A stretch of DNA of 64,000 nucleotides from Sulfitobacter sp. M39 (GTDB lineage Bacteria > Pseudomonadota > Alphaproteobacteria > Rhodobacterales > Rhodobacteraceae), in contig NZ_WMDZ01000001.1 in the NCBI RefSeq assembly GCF_021735935.1, positions 2,046,001 to 2,110,000 on the forward strand. Direction: 5' to 3'. The notes beneath the pieces were generated by a model. It worked only from the letters and a program-made list of their open reading frames with translations. It was not told the DNA's origin and did not search any database. Shown here piece after piece: positions 18,903 through 28,297 of the stretch. Positions within the stretch are counted from its first letter, which is position 1. Each line of letters begins with the position of its first letter. Both the position numbers and the translations under genes were made by a program.

Positions 18903-19000
18903 GTTACGCTCCTGGGTATATCTACGCGCGATTGACCAATGCGCGCAGGGTGATAGGTTCCTCTCAGGCAATAGCGCAACTGAATGACAAGGAAAAGACG

Positions 19001-19873
19001 ATGGCAAAGCTCGCATTTTTGGGACTGGGCGTGATGGGGGCGCCAATGGCCGCGCATCTGCAAAAAGCGGGGCATGACGTGACCGTGTACAACCGCACCA
19101 CAGAGAAGGCGCGCGCTTGGGCAGAAACGCACGGTGGCAAAATGGCAGAGACGCCCAAAGCCGCGGCCGAAGGGGCAGAGATCGTCTTTTCCTGTGTCGG
19201 TAATGATGACGATCTGCGATCCGTCTGCGTTGGCGACGACGGCGCTTTTGCCGACATGAGCGAAGGCTCGATTTTCGTCGATCACACCACAGTCTCGGCC
19301 GCGGTTACGCGCGAACTGCACGCGGCGGCGGATGCGCGCCAGATCAGCTTTGTCGATGCGCCGATTTCTGGCGGGCAGGCGGGGGCGGAGAATGGCCAGC
19401 TGTCCATCATGTGCGGTGGCGATTCCGGTGCCTTTGATCGCGCGCTGCCTGTGATGGAGGTTTATGCCAAGATCTGCCGTCGTCTTGGCGACAGTGGTGC
19501 TGGCCAAATGACCAAGATGTGCAACCAGATTGCCATTGCTGGTCTGGTGCAGGGCCTGAGCGAGGCGCTGCATTTCGCCCAGAAGGCCGGATTGGACGGG
19601 CGCGATGTGGTCGAGGTGATCAGCCAGGGTGCCGCAGGTAGCTGGCAGATGGCCAACCGCTACGAGACGATGCTCGACGATAAATTCGACCACGGTTTTG
19701 CCGTGGACTGGATGCGCAAGGATCTGGGGATTTGTCTGGACACCGGCAACGAGATCGAGGCGAGCCTGCCTGTCACGGCGCTGGTCGATCAATTCTATAA
19801 GGATGTGCAGAAAATGGGGGGCGGACGTTGGGATACGTCGGCGCTGTTCAAACGTCTGAACGCCTTGGGCTAG
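19001..19873 (+). CDS. NAD(P)-binding beta-hydroxyacid dehydrogenase (3-hydroxyisobutyrate dehydrogenase family)
   Basis: 290 residues. The N-terminal Rossmann motif LGLGVMGAPMAAHLQKAGH and the NRTTEKA stretch that follows strand 2 fit NADP or NAD binding. The substrate motif is DAPISGGQAGAENGQLS, and the catalytic lysine lies in GAGQMTKMCNQI. Family members reduce or oxidise 3-hydroxyisobutyrate, tartronate semialdehyde or succinic semialdehyde and cannot be told apart here by eye. The ATG at 19001 is preceded by AAGGAAAAG. It is transcribed alone, with an 11-bp stem-loop just after the stop. Confidence 0.88.
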   Translation: MAKLAFLGLGVMGAPMAAHLQKAGHDVTVYNRTTEKARAWAETHGGKMAETPKAAAEGAEIVFSCVGNDDDLRSVCVGDDGAFADMSEGSIFVDHTTVSAAVTRELHAAADARQISFVDAPISGGQAGAENGQLSIMCGGDSGAFDRALPVMEVYAKICRRLGDSGAGQMTKMCNQIAIAGLVQGLSEALHFAQKAGLDGRDVVEVISQGAAGSWQMANRYETMLDDKFDHGFAVDWMRKDLGICLDTGNEIEASLPVTALVDQFYKDVQKMGGGRWDTSALFKRLNALG

Positions 19874-19883
19874 GCCAAAAGCT

Positions 19884-19911
19884 GCCCGATCCGCGATGGT
19901 GCGGATCGGGC
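19884..19911. terminator. Stem-loop between convergent genes
   Basis: Perfect 11-bp arms GCCCGATCCGC and GCGGATCGGGC around the loop GATGGT, between the stops of the dehydrogenase gene (plus) and the SYLF lipoprotein gene (minus). Neither side has a long T-run (minus side reads CAGCTTTTGG), so it is a probable weak bidirectional terminator. Confidence 0.65.
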
Positions 19912-19918
19912 GTTATGC

Positions 19919-20485
19919 TTAGGGAATGATGCGCGAATATTTCGTGCCTTCCAGCGTCGCACCGATGCGCAGACCGGCGCGGCCAAAGACGGCGGCCAGC
20001 ACAGGGGCAAGCACGGTTGTGGTATCCGCTTCGACGCTTTCGCCACGATCCGAGATGACATATTCCAGATCGGCACCCGCAGCCCAACCGGGGGAGCGGC
20101 GGAAATCGCTCAGCGCGGCTTCGGTCATGAAGAACAGCACATGCGCATATTGCTGCGCCCCGATCTGCAAGCCGCCCGTCGCCTTGGTGACCGAGTAATA
20201 ATCCACGGTCACATTATTCACCCGCAGCGCACCACGGCCATAGGCACCGCCAAAGCCAAGTCCGGCCTCGGTCACCAGCGGCATGATCAGCATACCGTTG
20301 GATTTTTCAGCCAACTGCCGGGTGTTGGGAAAGCTGCGGTACATCGCATTGAGCGTCGCATCGACGCGGGCGTCGATCATCCCGCTGCCACGGCTGCCGA
20401 CACCGTTGCCACATGCCGCAACGGCACCCGCGCTTGCAATCGCACCCAAAGCGAAAGCCCGGCGCGAAAAAGTGTTGTTTGTCAT
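19919..20485 (-). CDS. SYLF (YSC84-like) domain lipoprotein
   Basis: 188 residues. The N-terminus combines a twin-arginine-like SRRAF followed by a hydrophobic stretch and a possible lipobox VAAC near residues 22-25, so export with lipid attachment is likely. The rest matches the SYLF/YSC84 lipid-binding family: LAEKSNGMLIMPLVTEAGLGFGG, a repeated glycine-rich core, and a C-terminal DTTTVLAPVLAAVFGRAGLRIG. SYLF proteins bind phosphoinositides in eukaryotes; the bacterial role is not known. It is convergent with the dehydrogenase gene and lies downstream of hemB on the same strand, 143 bp away. Confidence 0.8.
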   Translation of the reverse strand: MTNNTFSRRAFALGAIASAGAVAACGNGVGSRGSGMIDARVDATLNAMYRSFPNTRQLAEKSNGMLIMPLVTEAGLGFGGAYGRGALRVNNVTVDYYSVTKATGGLQIGAQQYAHVLFFMTEAALSDFRRSPGWAAGADLEYVISDRGESVEADTTTVLAPVLAAVFGRAGLRIGATLEGTKYSRIIP

Positions 20486-20628
20486 AGTCTTCTGCCTGTA
20501 ATTGCCTGTGCCGGTTCATCCGGTTTCTGCGCGATCTTATGCTCAAAACCCGCGGGTGTCACGAATTTAGGGCTTGAATCGGCGGTGATCTGCCACAAGT
20601 GGCGTCTTATTTGCGCATCGAAGCCGCG

Positions 20629-21627
20629 TTATCCGTTCATCAACCGCGCCACGGCGGGGGCAAAATAGGTCAAGACCCCGTCACAGCCCGCGCGTTTGAA
20701 CCCCATCAGGCTCTCCATCATCACGCGTTCCTCGTCGATCCAGCCATTCTGGGCGGCGGCTTTCACCATGCTGTATTCACCCGAGACCTGATAGGCAAAG
20801 GTCGGCGCTCCAAAGCTGGATTTCACGCGGTGGCAGATATCAAGATATGGCATGCCGGGTTTGACCATGACCATATCGGCCCCTTCGCGCAGATCACGCT
20901 CAATCAGGCGGATCGCCTCGTTGCTGTTGGCGTAATCCATTTGATAGGTCTTCTTGTCGCCGGTCAGCGCCCCCGAGGCCCCAACAGCATCGCGGAACGG
21001 GCCATAGAAGGCCGAGGCGTATTTCGCCGCGTAGCTCATGATCATCACGTCGGAATGGCTAGCCCCTTCAAGACCTTCGCGGATCGCGGCGATGCGCCCG
21101 TCCATCATATCGGACGGCCCGATGATATCCGCGCCTGCGTCGGCCTGCGCCAGTGCCATCTTGACCAGCGCCTCGACCGTGCGGTCGTTAACGATGATCC
21201 CGTCTTCGACAAAGCCGTCATGGCCGTTGATATTATAGGTATCCAGCGCGACATCGGTCATGAGGACCATATCGGGCACCGCCTTGCGGATTGCACGAAT
21301 GGCGCGGTTGGCGTTATTTTCAGGATCCCAGGCGCCGGCGCAATCCTCTGTCCGGTCCTCGATACCGGTGTAGGGGAAGATACACATCGCCCCGATCCCC
21401 AGATCAGAAGCCTCGCGCGCGGCATCGACCAGCTTGTCAACGCTGCGCCGATAAACGCCCGGCATCGATGGCACGGGCTCTTCCACGCCCTCACCGCTGC
21501 GTACGAACACCGGCCAGATCAAATCCCCCAAAGACAGCGCATTCTCACGCACCAATGCGCGGACGCCCTCGGATTGACGGGTGCGGCGCAGGCGGGTGGA
21601 GGGAAAGGGGGCTTGTTGGGGTCTCAT
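20629..21627 (-). CDS. hemB: Porphobilinogen synthase (delta-aminolevulinic acid dehydratase)
   Basis: 332 residues. HemB condenses two 5-aminolevulinate molecules to porphobilinogen, an early step in heme, vitamin B12 and bacteriochlorophyll synthesis. The two active-site lysines are in SYAAKYASAFYGPFRDA and DMVMVKPGMPYLD. The metal-binding region reads MTDVALDTYNINGHDGF, so the three-cysteine zinc site of E. coli-type enzymes is replaced by the aspartate-rich form used by magnesium or potassium-dependent alphaproteobacterial enzymes. An inverted repeat covers the 5' leader and the first base of the ATG, so translational control is possible. Confidence 0.96.
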   Translation of the reverse strand: MRPQQAPFPSTRLRRTRQSEGVRALVRENALSLGDLIWPVFVRSGEGVEEPVPSMPGVYRRSVDKLVDAAREASDLGIGAMCIFPYTGIEDRTEDCAGAWDPENNANRAIRAIRKAVPDMVLMTDVALDTYNINGHDGFVEDGIIVNDRTVEALVKMALAQADAGADIIGPSDMMDGRIAAIREGLEGASHSDVMIMSYAAKYASAFYGPFRDAVGASGALTGDKKTYQMDYANSNEAIRLIERDLREGADMVMVKPGMPYLDICHRVKSSFGAPTFAYQVSGEYSMVKAAAQNGWIDEERVMMESLMGFKRAGCDGVLTYFAPAVARLMNG

Positions 21628-21677
21628 GCAAAAATACCTCAGATGCTATCGGGCAAGGCTTGCCACGTATTTTTGCA
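21627..21677 (-). promoter_or_regulatory. Inverted repeat across the hemB leader and start codon
   Basis: The arms TGCAAAAATAC (21627-21637) and GTATTTTTGCA (21667-21677) are perfectly complementary over 11 bases and 29 bases apart. Within the loop GGCAAGGCTTGCC forms a smaller dyad. In the hemB mRNA the downstream arm lies between the GAGG ribosome site and the ATG and includes the A of the start codon, so folding could hide the start. Alternatively it is a DNA operator with widely spaced halves. Confidence 0.5.
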
Positions 21678-21780
21678 CGGCTCAAGGCTAGGAATTTCGA
21701 CAACGCGCCGCTATGACAGGCAGACGATTGTAGGGCAGCACGTCTGAACACAATGATTTCACTTCAAAGATGAGCGCACC

Positions 21781-22308
21781 TTGACCCTCTATCAGACAAT
21801 TCTCGAAGTCATCGACATGCGGTCTTTTTCCAACCTGTGGTACTGGATTGCGGTCGCTGTGATCTGGTCTTCTGCCAGCCATTGGGTCTTGGGCGTGCCC
21901 TTTGATATGGTGCTGCGCGCGCGGCGCAACGGTGAACAGGCGCTGGTAGACCTGGAGGATATGGCGCGCATCAACGTGAACCGTATTCTATATATCACCC
22001 AAGTGTCCGGCATCTGGATTTTGGGGTTCACCTGCTTTTTCATGACGATGCTCTTTACGCTGGCGGTTTTCTACCGGTTCGAATTCGCCCAGGCCGTGCT
22101 GTTACTGGCCTTTCCGTTGTGTCTGGTAGGGGTGCTGAGCGTGTCGACCGCGCAGCAGATCCGCGAGGATTCCGGCACCGGCGACCGCCTGATCAAACGG
22201 CTGAACCGTCACCGTCTTTATACCCAGATCATCGGGATGATTTCGATTTTCATCACATCGATGTGGGGCATGTACCAAAACCTTTATACAGGTCCGTTTG
22301 GCGGTTGA
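21781..22308 (+). CDS. Predicted membrane protein of unknown function
   Basis: 175 residues with about four hydrophobic segments: LWYWIAVAVIWSSASHWVLG, ITQVSGIWILGFTCFFMTML, AQAVLLLAFPLCLVGVLSV and TQIIGMISIFITSMWGMY. A basic cytoplasmic stretch (DMVLRARRNGEQALVDLEDM) follows the first. The start is uncertain: TTG at 21781, or ATG at 21817 which would drop 12 residues. I do not recognise a characterised family. Relatives in Rhodobacteraceae sit beside mfd as here, 31 bp upstream, so it may be co-transcribed with mfd. Coding is supported by the membrane pattern and third-position GC. Confidence 0.7.
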   Translation: MTLYQTILEVIDMRSFSNLWYWIAVAVIWSSASHWVLGVPFDMVLRARRNGEQALVDLEDMARINVNRILYITQVSGIWILGFTCFFMTMLFTLAVFYRFEFAQAVLLLAFPLCLVGVLSVSTAQQIREDSGTGDRLIKRLNRHRLYTQIIGMISIFITSMWGMYQNLYTGPFGG

Positions 22309-22339
22309 AAAAACCGCGATAGGATACAGGTAGCTGCTG

Positions 22340-25300
22340 ATGTCAGAGAAATCCCAAATCACGCTGTCCGGCGTTCCCGAAGGTTTTGACGCACAGGCGG
22401 TGCTGAAAGAACTGGGCAAAAGCGGCACACCGGTGTTGCATATTGCCCGCGATGATAAACGTATGGCGGCCATGCAGGCGGCGCTGCGCTTTTTCGCGCC
22501 GGATGTGCCTGTGGTCGTCTTCCCCGGATGGGATTGCCTGCCCTATGACCGCGTGTCTCCCAATGCCGATATCTCGGCGCAGCGGATGGCGACGCTGGCG
22601 GGACTGGTGCATGGGATGCCAGACCGTTTTATCCTGCTGACCACGCTGAACGCCGCGACCCAGCGGGTGCCTGCACGCGATGTGCTGCGCGACGCGGCGT
22701 TCTCGGCCCGTGTGGGCGACCGGATAGACGAGGCAGCCTTGCGCGGGTTCCTTGTCCGCATGGGCTTTGTCCAGAGCCCGACAGTGACCGAGCCGGGCGA
22801 CTACGCGATCCGCGGCGGCATCATCGACATTTTCCCACCCGGCGATCTTGGCCCTGTGCGGCTGGACCTCTTTGGCGATACGCTTGACGGGGCGCGCCGC
22901 TTTGATCCGGTGACGCAGCGCACCACCGAAAAGCTGGAGCTCGTGGAGCTTGCCCCCGTCAGCGAAGTCATCCTAGACGAAAGTGCTATCACCCGTTTCC
23001 GCCAGAACTACCGGATCGAATTCGGGGCCGCGGGCACCGATGATCCGCTATACGAAGCGATCAGCGCAGGGCGCAAGCATCAGGGCGCGGAACACTGGAT
23101 GTCGTTCTTTCACGAGACGCTCGAGACCTTGTTCGACTATGTGCCGCAGGCGACGATCACGCTGGATGACCAACTGACCGCGCAACGTCTGTCGCGGTGG
23201 GAGAGTATCGCGGATCAATACGAAACCCGCCGGCTGGCGATGGCGAACCGGTCGAAGATGGACAGCGTCTATAAGCCCGCACCGCCCGAGGGGCTGTACC
23301 TGACAGACACCGCATGGGAAACCGCGCTGATCGGTAAACGCGTGATCAACTTCAAGCCACTACCACAGCCGACAGGTCCAGATGTGCTGGATGCGGGTGG
23401 ACGCTTGGGGCGCAACTTCGCGCCCGAACGTCAACAGGAAACTGTCAGCCTTTTCGGTGCTTTGGCCGCACATATTAAAGCAAAACTTCAAGAAGGGCCG
23501 GTGGTCATCGCCAGCTATTCCGACGGCGCGCGCGAACGTCTGACCGGCCTGATCGAAGACGAAGGCATGGGCGAGACCATCGCCATCAAGAACGGCACCC
23601 GCATCGGCAAACGCGGTCTGCATCTGGCGGTTTGGGCGTTGGAACACGGGTTCGAAGCCCCTTGGGAAAGCGGCAGCAGCGCGTCGAAACTGACCGTCAT
23701 CTCAGAACAGGACATCCTTGGCGACCGCTTGATCCGCGCGCCGAAACGTAAACGGCGGGCCGAGAATTTCCTGACCGAGACACAATCGCTTAGCCCCGGC
23801 GATCTGGTCGTGCATGTGGATCACGGCGTCGGCCGCTATCTGGGAATGGAGGTGGTGACCGCCGCCGGTGCCGCCCATGAATGTCTGCTGCTGGAATATG
23901 CCGAAAGCTCGAAGCTCTATCTGCCGGTCGAGAATATCGAACTGCTGTCGCGCTATGGCCATGACGAGGGGCTGCTTGACAAACTGGGCGGTGGCGCGTG
24001 GCAGTCCAAGAAAGCCAAGCTCAAGGAACGCATCCGCGAGATGGCGGACAAGCTGATCCGCATCGCCGCCGAACGTGCGCTGCGCAAAGCGCCTGTCATG
24101 GACCCGCCCCCCGGCATGTGGGATGCGTTTTCCGCGCGCTTCCCCTATACCGAGACCGACGACCAGATGAATGCCATCTCGGATGTGCTGGACGATCTGA
24201 CCAGCGGCAACCCGATGGACCGGCTGATCTGCGGCGACGTCGGCTTTGGCAAGACCGAGGTCGCCATGCGTGCTGCCTTTGTCGCGGCGATGTCGGGGCT
24301 GCAGGTGGCGATTGTCGCGCCGACGACCCTGCTGGCACGTCAGCACTATAAATCCTTTGCCGAACGCTTCCGTGGCTTCCCGCTTGAGGTGCGCCAGCTG
24401 TCGCGTTTTGTCACCGCGAAAGAGGCCACAGCCACCCGCGACGGCATCAATCGCGGCACCGTCGATGTGGTGGTCGGCACCCATGCGCTGCTGGCAAAGA
24501 CGGTCAAGTTCAAGAACCTCGGCCTGCTGATTATCGATGAAGAACAGCACTTTGGCGTCGGTCACAAGGAACGTCTGAAGGCCATGCGCACGGATATTCA
24601 CGTGCTGACCCTGACCGCCACGCCGATCCCGCGCACCCTTCAGCTAAGCCTGACCGGCGTGCGCGACCTGTCGATCATCGGCACCCCGCCTGTCGACCGT
24701 CTGGCGATCCGCACCTATGTCAGCGAATTTGATGCCGTCACCCTGCGCGAGGCGCTGTTGCGCGAACATTATCGCGGCGGGCAGTCCTTCTATGTGGTGC
24801 CACGGATCACCGATCTACCCGAGATCGAAGCGTTCCTGAAAGAGCAACTGCCGGAGCTGACGTATCTTGTTGCCCACGGACAGATGGCCGCCGGAGAGCT
24901 CGACGACCGGATGAACGCCTTTTACGACGGGAAATATGACATCCTGCTGGCGACGACGATTGTGGAATCCGGTCTGGATATCCCGACTGCCAACACGATG
25001 ATCGTGCACCGCGCCGATATGTTTGGTCTGGCGCAGCTGTACCAGATCAGGGGCAGGGTGGGCCGATCAAAAACCCGCGCCTATGCCTATCTGACAACCA
25101 AACCCCGTGCCAAACTGACCGCCACGGCTGAAAAGCGTTTGCGGGTGTTGGGCAGCCTCGACACGCTTGGGGCAGGCTTTACGCTGGCGTCGCAGGATCT
25201 CGACATTCGGGGTGCGGGCAACCTGCTGGGCGAGGAACAATCCGGCCAGATGCGCGACGTGGGGTTCGAGCTATATCAATCCATGCTGGAAGACGCGATT

Positions 25301-25828
25301 GCCAAAATCAAGTCAGGCGAGCTGGAAGGCGTGATCGACGACGATGGGCAGTGGGCACCGCAGATCAATCTGGGCGTGCCGGTGCTGATCCCCGAGAATT
25401 ACGTCCCTGATCTGGATGTGCGCCTTGGGCTCTACCGTCGCCTGTCCGAACTGACCACCAAGGTCGAGCTGGAAGGCTTTGCTGCCGAGCTGATCGATCG
25501 TTTCGGCAAGCTGCCGAAAGAGGTGAACACGCTGATGCTGGTCGTGCGGATCAAGGCGATGTGCAAACGCGCCGGTATTGCCAAGCTGGATGGCGGGCCC
25601 AAAGGCGTCACGATCCAGTTCCACAACGACAAATTCGCCTCACCCGAGGGGTTGGTCACCTTCATTCAGGACCAACGCGGGCTGGCAAAGGTCAAAGAGA
25701 ACAAGATCGTCGTCAAGCGTGACTGGAAAACCGATGCGGATAAGATCAAAGGGGCCTTTGCCATCGCCCGTGATCTGGCAGAGCATGTGATCGCCAAGGA
25801 AAAGAAGGCCAAGAAAGCAAAAGCCTGA
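22340..25828 (+). CDS. mfd: Transcription-repair coupling factor Mfd
   Basis: 1162 residues, the full length of Mfd. It removes stalled RNA polymerase from damaged DNA using ATP and recruits UvrA. The N-terminal UvrB-like domains include VVFPGWDCLPYDRVSPN. The RNA-polymerase-interacting CarD-like domain begins at LSPGDLVVHVDHGVGRYLGM. The helicase motor has Walker A CGDVGFGKTEVAMR, the DEEQH box (LLIIDEEQHFGVGH), TLTATPIPRTLQLSL and IRGRVGRSKTRAYAYL. The lysine-rich C-terminus (KEKKAKKAKA) ends in a stem-loop. Confidence 0.98.
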   Translation: MSEKSQITLSGVPEGFDAQAVLKELGKSGTPVLHIARDDKRMAAMQAALRFFAPDVPVVVFPGWDCLPYDRVSPNADISAQRMATLAGLVHGMPDRFILLTTLNAATQRVPARDVLRDAAFSARVGDRIDEAALRGFLVRMGFVQSPTVTEPGDYAIRGGIIDIFPPGDLGPVRLDLFGDTLDGARRFDPVTQRTTEKLELVELAPVSEVILDESAITRFRQNYRIEFGAAGTDDPLYEAISAGRKHQGAEHWMSFFHETLETLFDYVPQATITLDDQLTAQRLSRWESIADQYETRRLAMANRSKMDSVYKPAPPEGLYLTDTAWETALIGKRVINFKPLPQPTGPDVLDAGGRLGRNFAPERQQETVSLFGALAAHIKAKLQEGPVVIASYSDGARERLTGLIEDEGMGETIAIKNGTRIGKRGLHLAVWALEHGFEAPWESGSSASKLTVISEQDILGDRLIRAPKRKRRAENFLTETQSLSPGDLVVHVDHGVGRYLGMEVVTAAGAAHECLLLEYAESSKLYLPVENIELLSRYGHDEGLLDKLGGGAWQSKKAKLKERIREMADKLIRIAAERALRKAPVMDPPPGMWDAFSARFPYTETDDQMNAISDVLDDLTSGNPMDRLICGDVGFGKTEVAMRAAFVAAMSGLQVAIVAPTTLLARQHYKSFAERFRGFPLEVRQLSRFVTAKEATATRDGINRGTVDVVVGTHALLAKTVKFKNLGLLIIDEEQHFGVGHKERLKAMRTDIHVLTLTATPIPRTLQLSLTGVRDLSIIGTPPVDRLAIRTYVSEFDAVTLREALLREHYRGGQSFYVVPRITDLPEIEAFLKEQLPELTYLVAHGQMAAGELDDRMNAFYDGKYDILLATTIVESGLDIPTANTMIVHRADMFGLAQLYQIRGRVGRSKTRAYAYLTTKPRAKLTATAEKRLRVLGSLDTLGAGFTLASQDLDIRGAGNLLGEEQSGQMRDVGFELYQSMLEDAIAKIKSGELEGVIDDDGQWAPQINLGVPVLIPENYVPDLDVRLGLYRRLSELTTKVELEGFAAELIDRFGKLPKEVNTLMLVVRIKAMCKRAGIAKLDGGPKGVTIQFHNDKFASPEGLVTFIQDQRGLAKVKENKIVVKRDWKTDADKIKGAFAIARDLAEHVIAKEKKAKKAKA

Positions 25829-25849
25829 CCCGTTGCCGGATCAGGCTTT
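25820..25849. terminator. Stem-loop overlapping the mfd stop codon
   Basis: Perfect 9-bp arms AAAGCCTGA and TCAGGCTTT separated by 12 bases; the left arm contains the mfd TGA. On the minus strand the stem is followed by TGCTTTCTTGG, on the plus strand by CACAACC. It lies between convergent mfd and the DUF533 gene and probably ends both transcripts. Confidence 0.6.
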
Positions 25850-25879
25850 CACAACCGTCGGTCGTCAGGACGCGCCGCT

Positions 25880-26701
25880 TTAGGTGTACAGCGACGGCAC
25901 TCCCATCTGGGCGTGGATCTCGTTTACCGCAGCGGGCTGCATGCCATAAGCGCTGGCCAGCTTGTGCAGATATTGCGCCTCTTCCTGCGTATCCAGATCA
26001 ATTGCCAGCAGCGACATCGCATAGATTTGCGGGCCCATGCCGTCGGGTGTCTGGGCGACCAGCGCGTCGACATCCACAGGAGCTTCCATCTGGCCTTGCA
26101 CGAATGCGGCCTCGTCGGCGTCCACGTCGCCCAGATGGTTCAGCAGCTTTTCACGCTCGTTCTCATCAAAAGTGCCGTCGGATTTCGCGGCTTGGATCAT
26201 CGCGGCGATCATCAGCGCGGCAGTGGCCTCTTGATCGCGCGAGGGCGTGATCTCGGGGGCAGGGTTGCTATCGAATTGCGAGTTCAGCACCGCGCCAAAG
26301 TCTGCCTCTGGCCGTTCGGGGGCTTTTTGGCTGGCACCGCCCAGGCTGGACAGCAGACCGCCCGCACCTGCGGCACCGGCAAGCCCACCCAGTAGCCCGC
26401 CAAGGCCGCCCGAGCTGCCCGAAGTGCTGGTGCCTGTGCCGCCGCCAAGATGGTTCAGCAAACCGCCCAAGCCGCCGCTGCTGGCACCGGACGATCCGCC
26501 CATCAATCCGCCTAGCATATCTTGCAGGTTACCGCCCGAGCCGCCCGTGCTGCCGCCGGTCAGACCACCCAGCAATCCGCCCAGTCCGCCGCCGCTGCTG
26601 GCGCTGCCGGTTGTGGATTTATTCTTGTTCATCATGGCGCTGGCCCCTTTGGCCACAGCCACGCCGATCGCCACTTTGGCCAATGTTTTCATCAAGCTCA
26701 T
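25880..26701 (-). CDS. DUF533 / TerB-like protein (YebE family) with a glycine-rich low-complexity middle
   Basis: 273 residues. The N-terminus MSLMKTLAKVAIGVAVAKGA is a hydrophobic segment. Residues of about 35-130 are a low-complexity run of Gly, Ser and Leu built from GGLGGLLGGL and GGLMGGSSG-type units. The C-terminal 120 residues are the TerB-like DUF533 domain (AALMIAAMIQAAKSDGTFDENEREKLL, then MSLLAIDLDTQEEAQYLHKLA). No activity is known for YebE-type proteins. The start at 26701 follows an AAGGAT ribosome site; a longer reading lacks one. The length of the glycine region may vary between strains. Confidence 0.82.
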   Translation of the reverse strand: MSLMKTLAKVAIGVAVAKGASAMMNKNKSTTGSASSGGGLGGLLGGLTGGSTGGSGGNLQDMLGGLMGGSSGASSGGLGGLLNHLGGGTGTSTSGSSGGLGGLLGGLAGAAGAGGLLSSLGGASQKAPERPEADFGAVLNSQFDSNPAPEITPSRDQEATAALMIAAMIQAAKSDGTFDENEREKLLNHLGDVDADEAAFVQGQMEAPVDVDALVAQTPDGMGPQIYAMSLLAIDLDTQEEAQYLHKLASAYGMQPAAVNEIHAQMGVPSLYT

Positions 26702-26842
26702 TATCGATAATCCTTTTGGGTCAAATCGCCTGCAAGTCTGTTGCAGTTTACTGTGCAAAACAACCAAAAGATCGCGGGGGTTCCCGCTTGTCGACATGCT
26801 TGACGGCGGGGCAACGGGCGGCAGGTGCAACCCGATTGCCAT

Positions 26843-28255
26843 TCAAGTGCCGCAGAAGGTGGCCGGCACGATCTCCTGCGTCGTCGGCGCGCGGTGCAGA
26901 TCGGTGTCGGTTTCGCGGTACGGGCGTGCAAGCGCTGTCATCAGCCGGTGGAACGGGTCCATATCACCAGCGACGGCGGCGTTGATCATCGCCTCTATCC
27001 GGTGGTTGCGGGGGATCACGGCGGGGTTGGCGGCATCCATTACCGATTTAGGGTCAGGCTCGGCCGCGATACGCTGCTGCCACGCATCGCGCCAGTTGGC
27101 AAAGGCCGCGCGGTCGGTGAACTGGCCGGCGGCGTCATCGCCTGACAGCGCGCGGAAAGCATTGGTAAAATCCGCGCCATCCGTTTGCATCATAGACAAT
27201 AGCGCATCGATCAGCGCAGTATCGTCAGCCTTGGGCGTCGTGATCCCGATCTTGGCGGCAAAGCGTTTGAGCCAGGCTTGCTCGATCAGCGCGGGCATGG
27301 CGTGCACGATCTCTGTCGCCTCGGCCACACCGCTTTTGGGATCATCAAGCTGCTGCAACAACGAGGTTGCGAGCTGCGCCATATTCCACACGACGATCTG
27401 CGGCTGATTGGCATAGGCATAGCGCCCCTGACGGTCGATGGAGCTGAACACACGGTTGGGGTGGAACGCATCCATGAAGGCGCAGGGGCCGTAATCAATC
27501 GTCTCGCCCGAGATGGCGCAGTTGTCGGTGTTCATCACCCCGTGGATAAAGCCCACAGACATCCACGCCGCGACCAGATCAGCCTGCGCTGCGCAGACCG
27601 CGCGCAGCAGGCCCAAGGGCCCGTCTGCCTGCGGGTAGTGCCGCTGGATCGCATAGTCGGTGAGGCGGCGCAGGTTTTCAACCTCGCCCCGATGGGCAAA
27701 GACCTGAAACGTTCCCACACGCAGATGGCTTGCGGCGACACGGGTCAGCACGGCACCGGGCAAGGCGGTTTCGCGAAAGACATCCTCGCCACTTTGCACA
27801 GCGGCCAAGGCGCGGGTGGTGGGGATGCCAAGGGCGTGCATCGCCTCGGACACCACATATTCACGCAAGACCGGCCCAAGCCAGGCCCGCCCGTCGCCGC
27901 CACGGGAATAGGGCGTGCGCCCTGATCCTTTCAGCTGGATATCGCGGCGCTGGCCCTTTGCATCCAGCACCTCACCCAAGAGGATCGCGCGACCATCGCC
28001 AAGCTGCGGGTTGTAATTGCCGAACTGATGCCCCGCATAAAGCTGCGCCAGCGGGTCGGCACCGGTGGGAAGTTCGTTCCCGCCGAAGATAAAGGCCAGA
28101 TCCTCGGTCGATCCGTGGGTGATCCCCAGGGTCTTTGCCAGCGGCGCGTTGTACGCCAGCAGTTTGGGGTCTGCCACCGGAGTCGGGGTGGTGCGGGTGA
28201 AAAAGCCAGCGGGCAAAGCCGCGTAGCTGTTATCGAAGGGGGCTGATAATGTCAT
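26843..28255 (-). CDS. selO: SelO family protein adenylyltransferase (YdiU/UPF0061)
   Basis: 470 residues. SelO is a pseudokinase that transfers AMP to Ser, Thr and Tyr residues of proteins, many in redox balance. The N-terminal QLYAGHQFGNYNPQLGDGRA and LKGSGRTPYSRGGDGRAWL are signatures, with the nucleotide-binding region FIHGVMNTDNCAISGETIDYGPCAFMD following. The C-terminus ends PATFCGT; SelO of many species has a Cys or selenocysteine three or four residues from the end that can form a disulfide. Here it is Cys. The gene is transcribed alone, with no clear operon partner on the same strand. Confidence 0.93.
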   Translation of the reverse strand: MTLSAPFDNSYAALPAGFFTRTTPTPVADPKLLAYNAPLAKTLGITHGSTEDLAFIFGGNELPTGADPLAQLYAGHQFGNYNPQLGDGRAILLGEVLDAKGQRRDIQLKGSGRTPYSRGGDGRAWLGPVLREYVVSEAMHALGIPTTRALAAVQSGEDVFRETALPGAVLTRVAASHLRVGTFQVFAHRGEVENLRRLTDYAIQRHYPQADGPLGLLRAVCAAQADLVAAWMSVGFIHGVMNTDNCAISGETIDYGPCAFMDAFHPNRVFSSIDRQGRYAYANQPQIVVWNMAQLATSLLQQLDDPKSGVAEATEIVHAMPALIEQAWLKRFAAKIGITTPKADDTALIDALLSMMQTDGADFTNAFRALSGDDAAGQFTDRAAFANWRDAWQQRIAAEPDPKSVMDAANPAVIPRNHRIEAMINAAVAGDMDPFHRLMTALARPYRETDTDLHRAPTTQEIVPATFCGT

Positions 28256-28297
28256 AGGGCAGATATAGGGGCCGCGGCTCCACCTTGCCAGCCCGCG

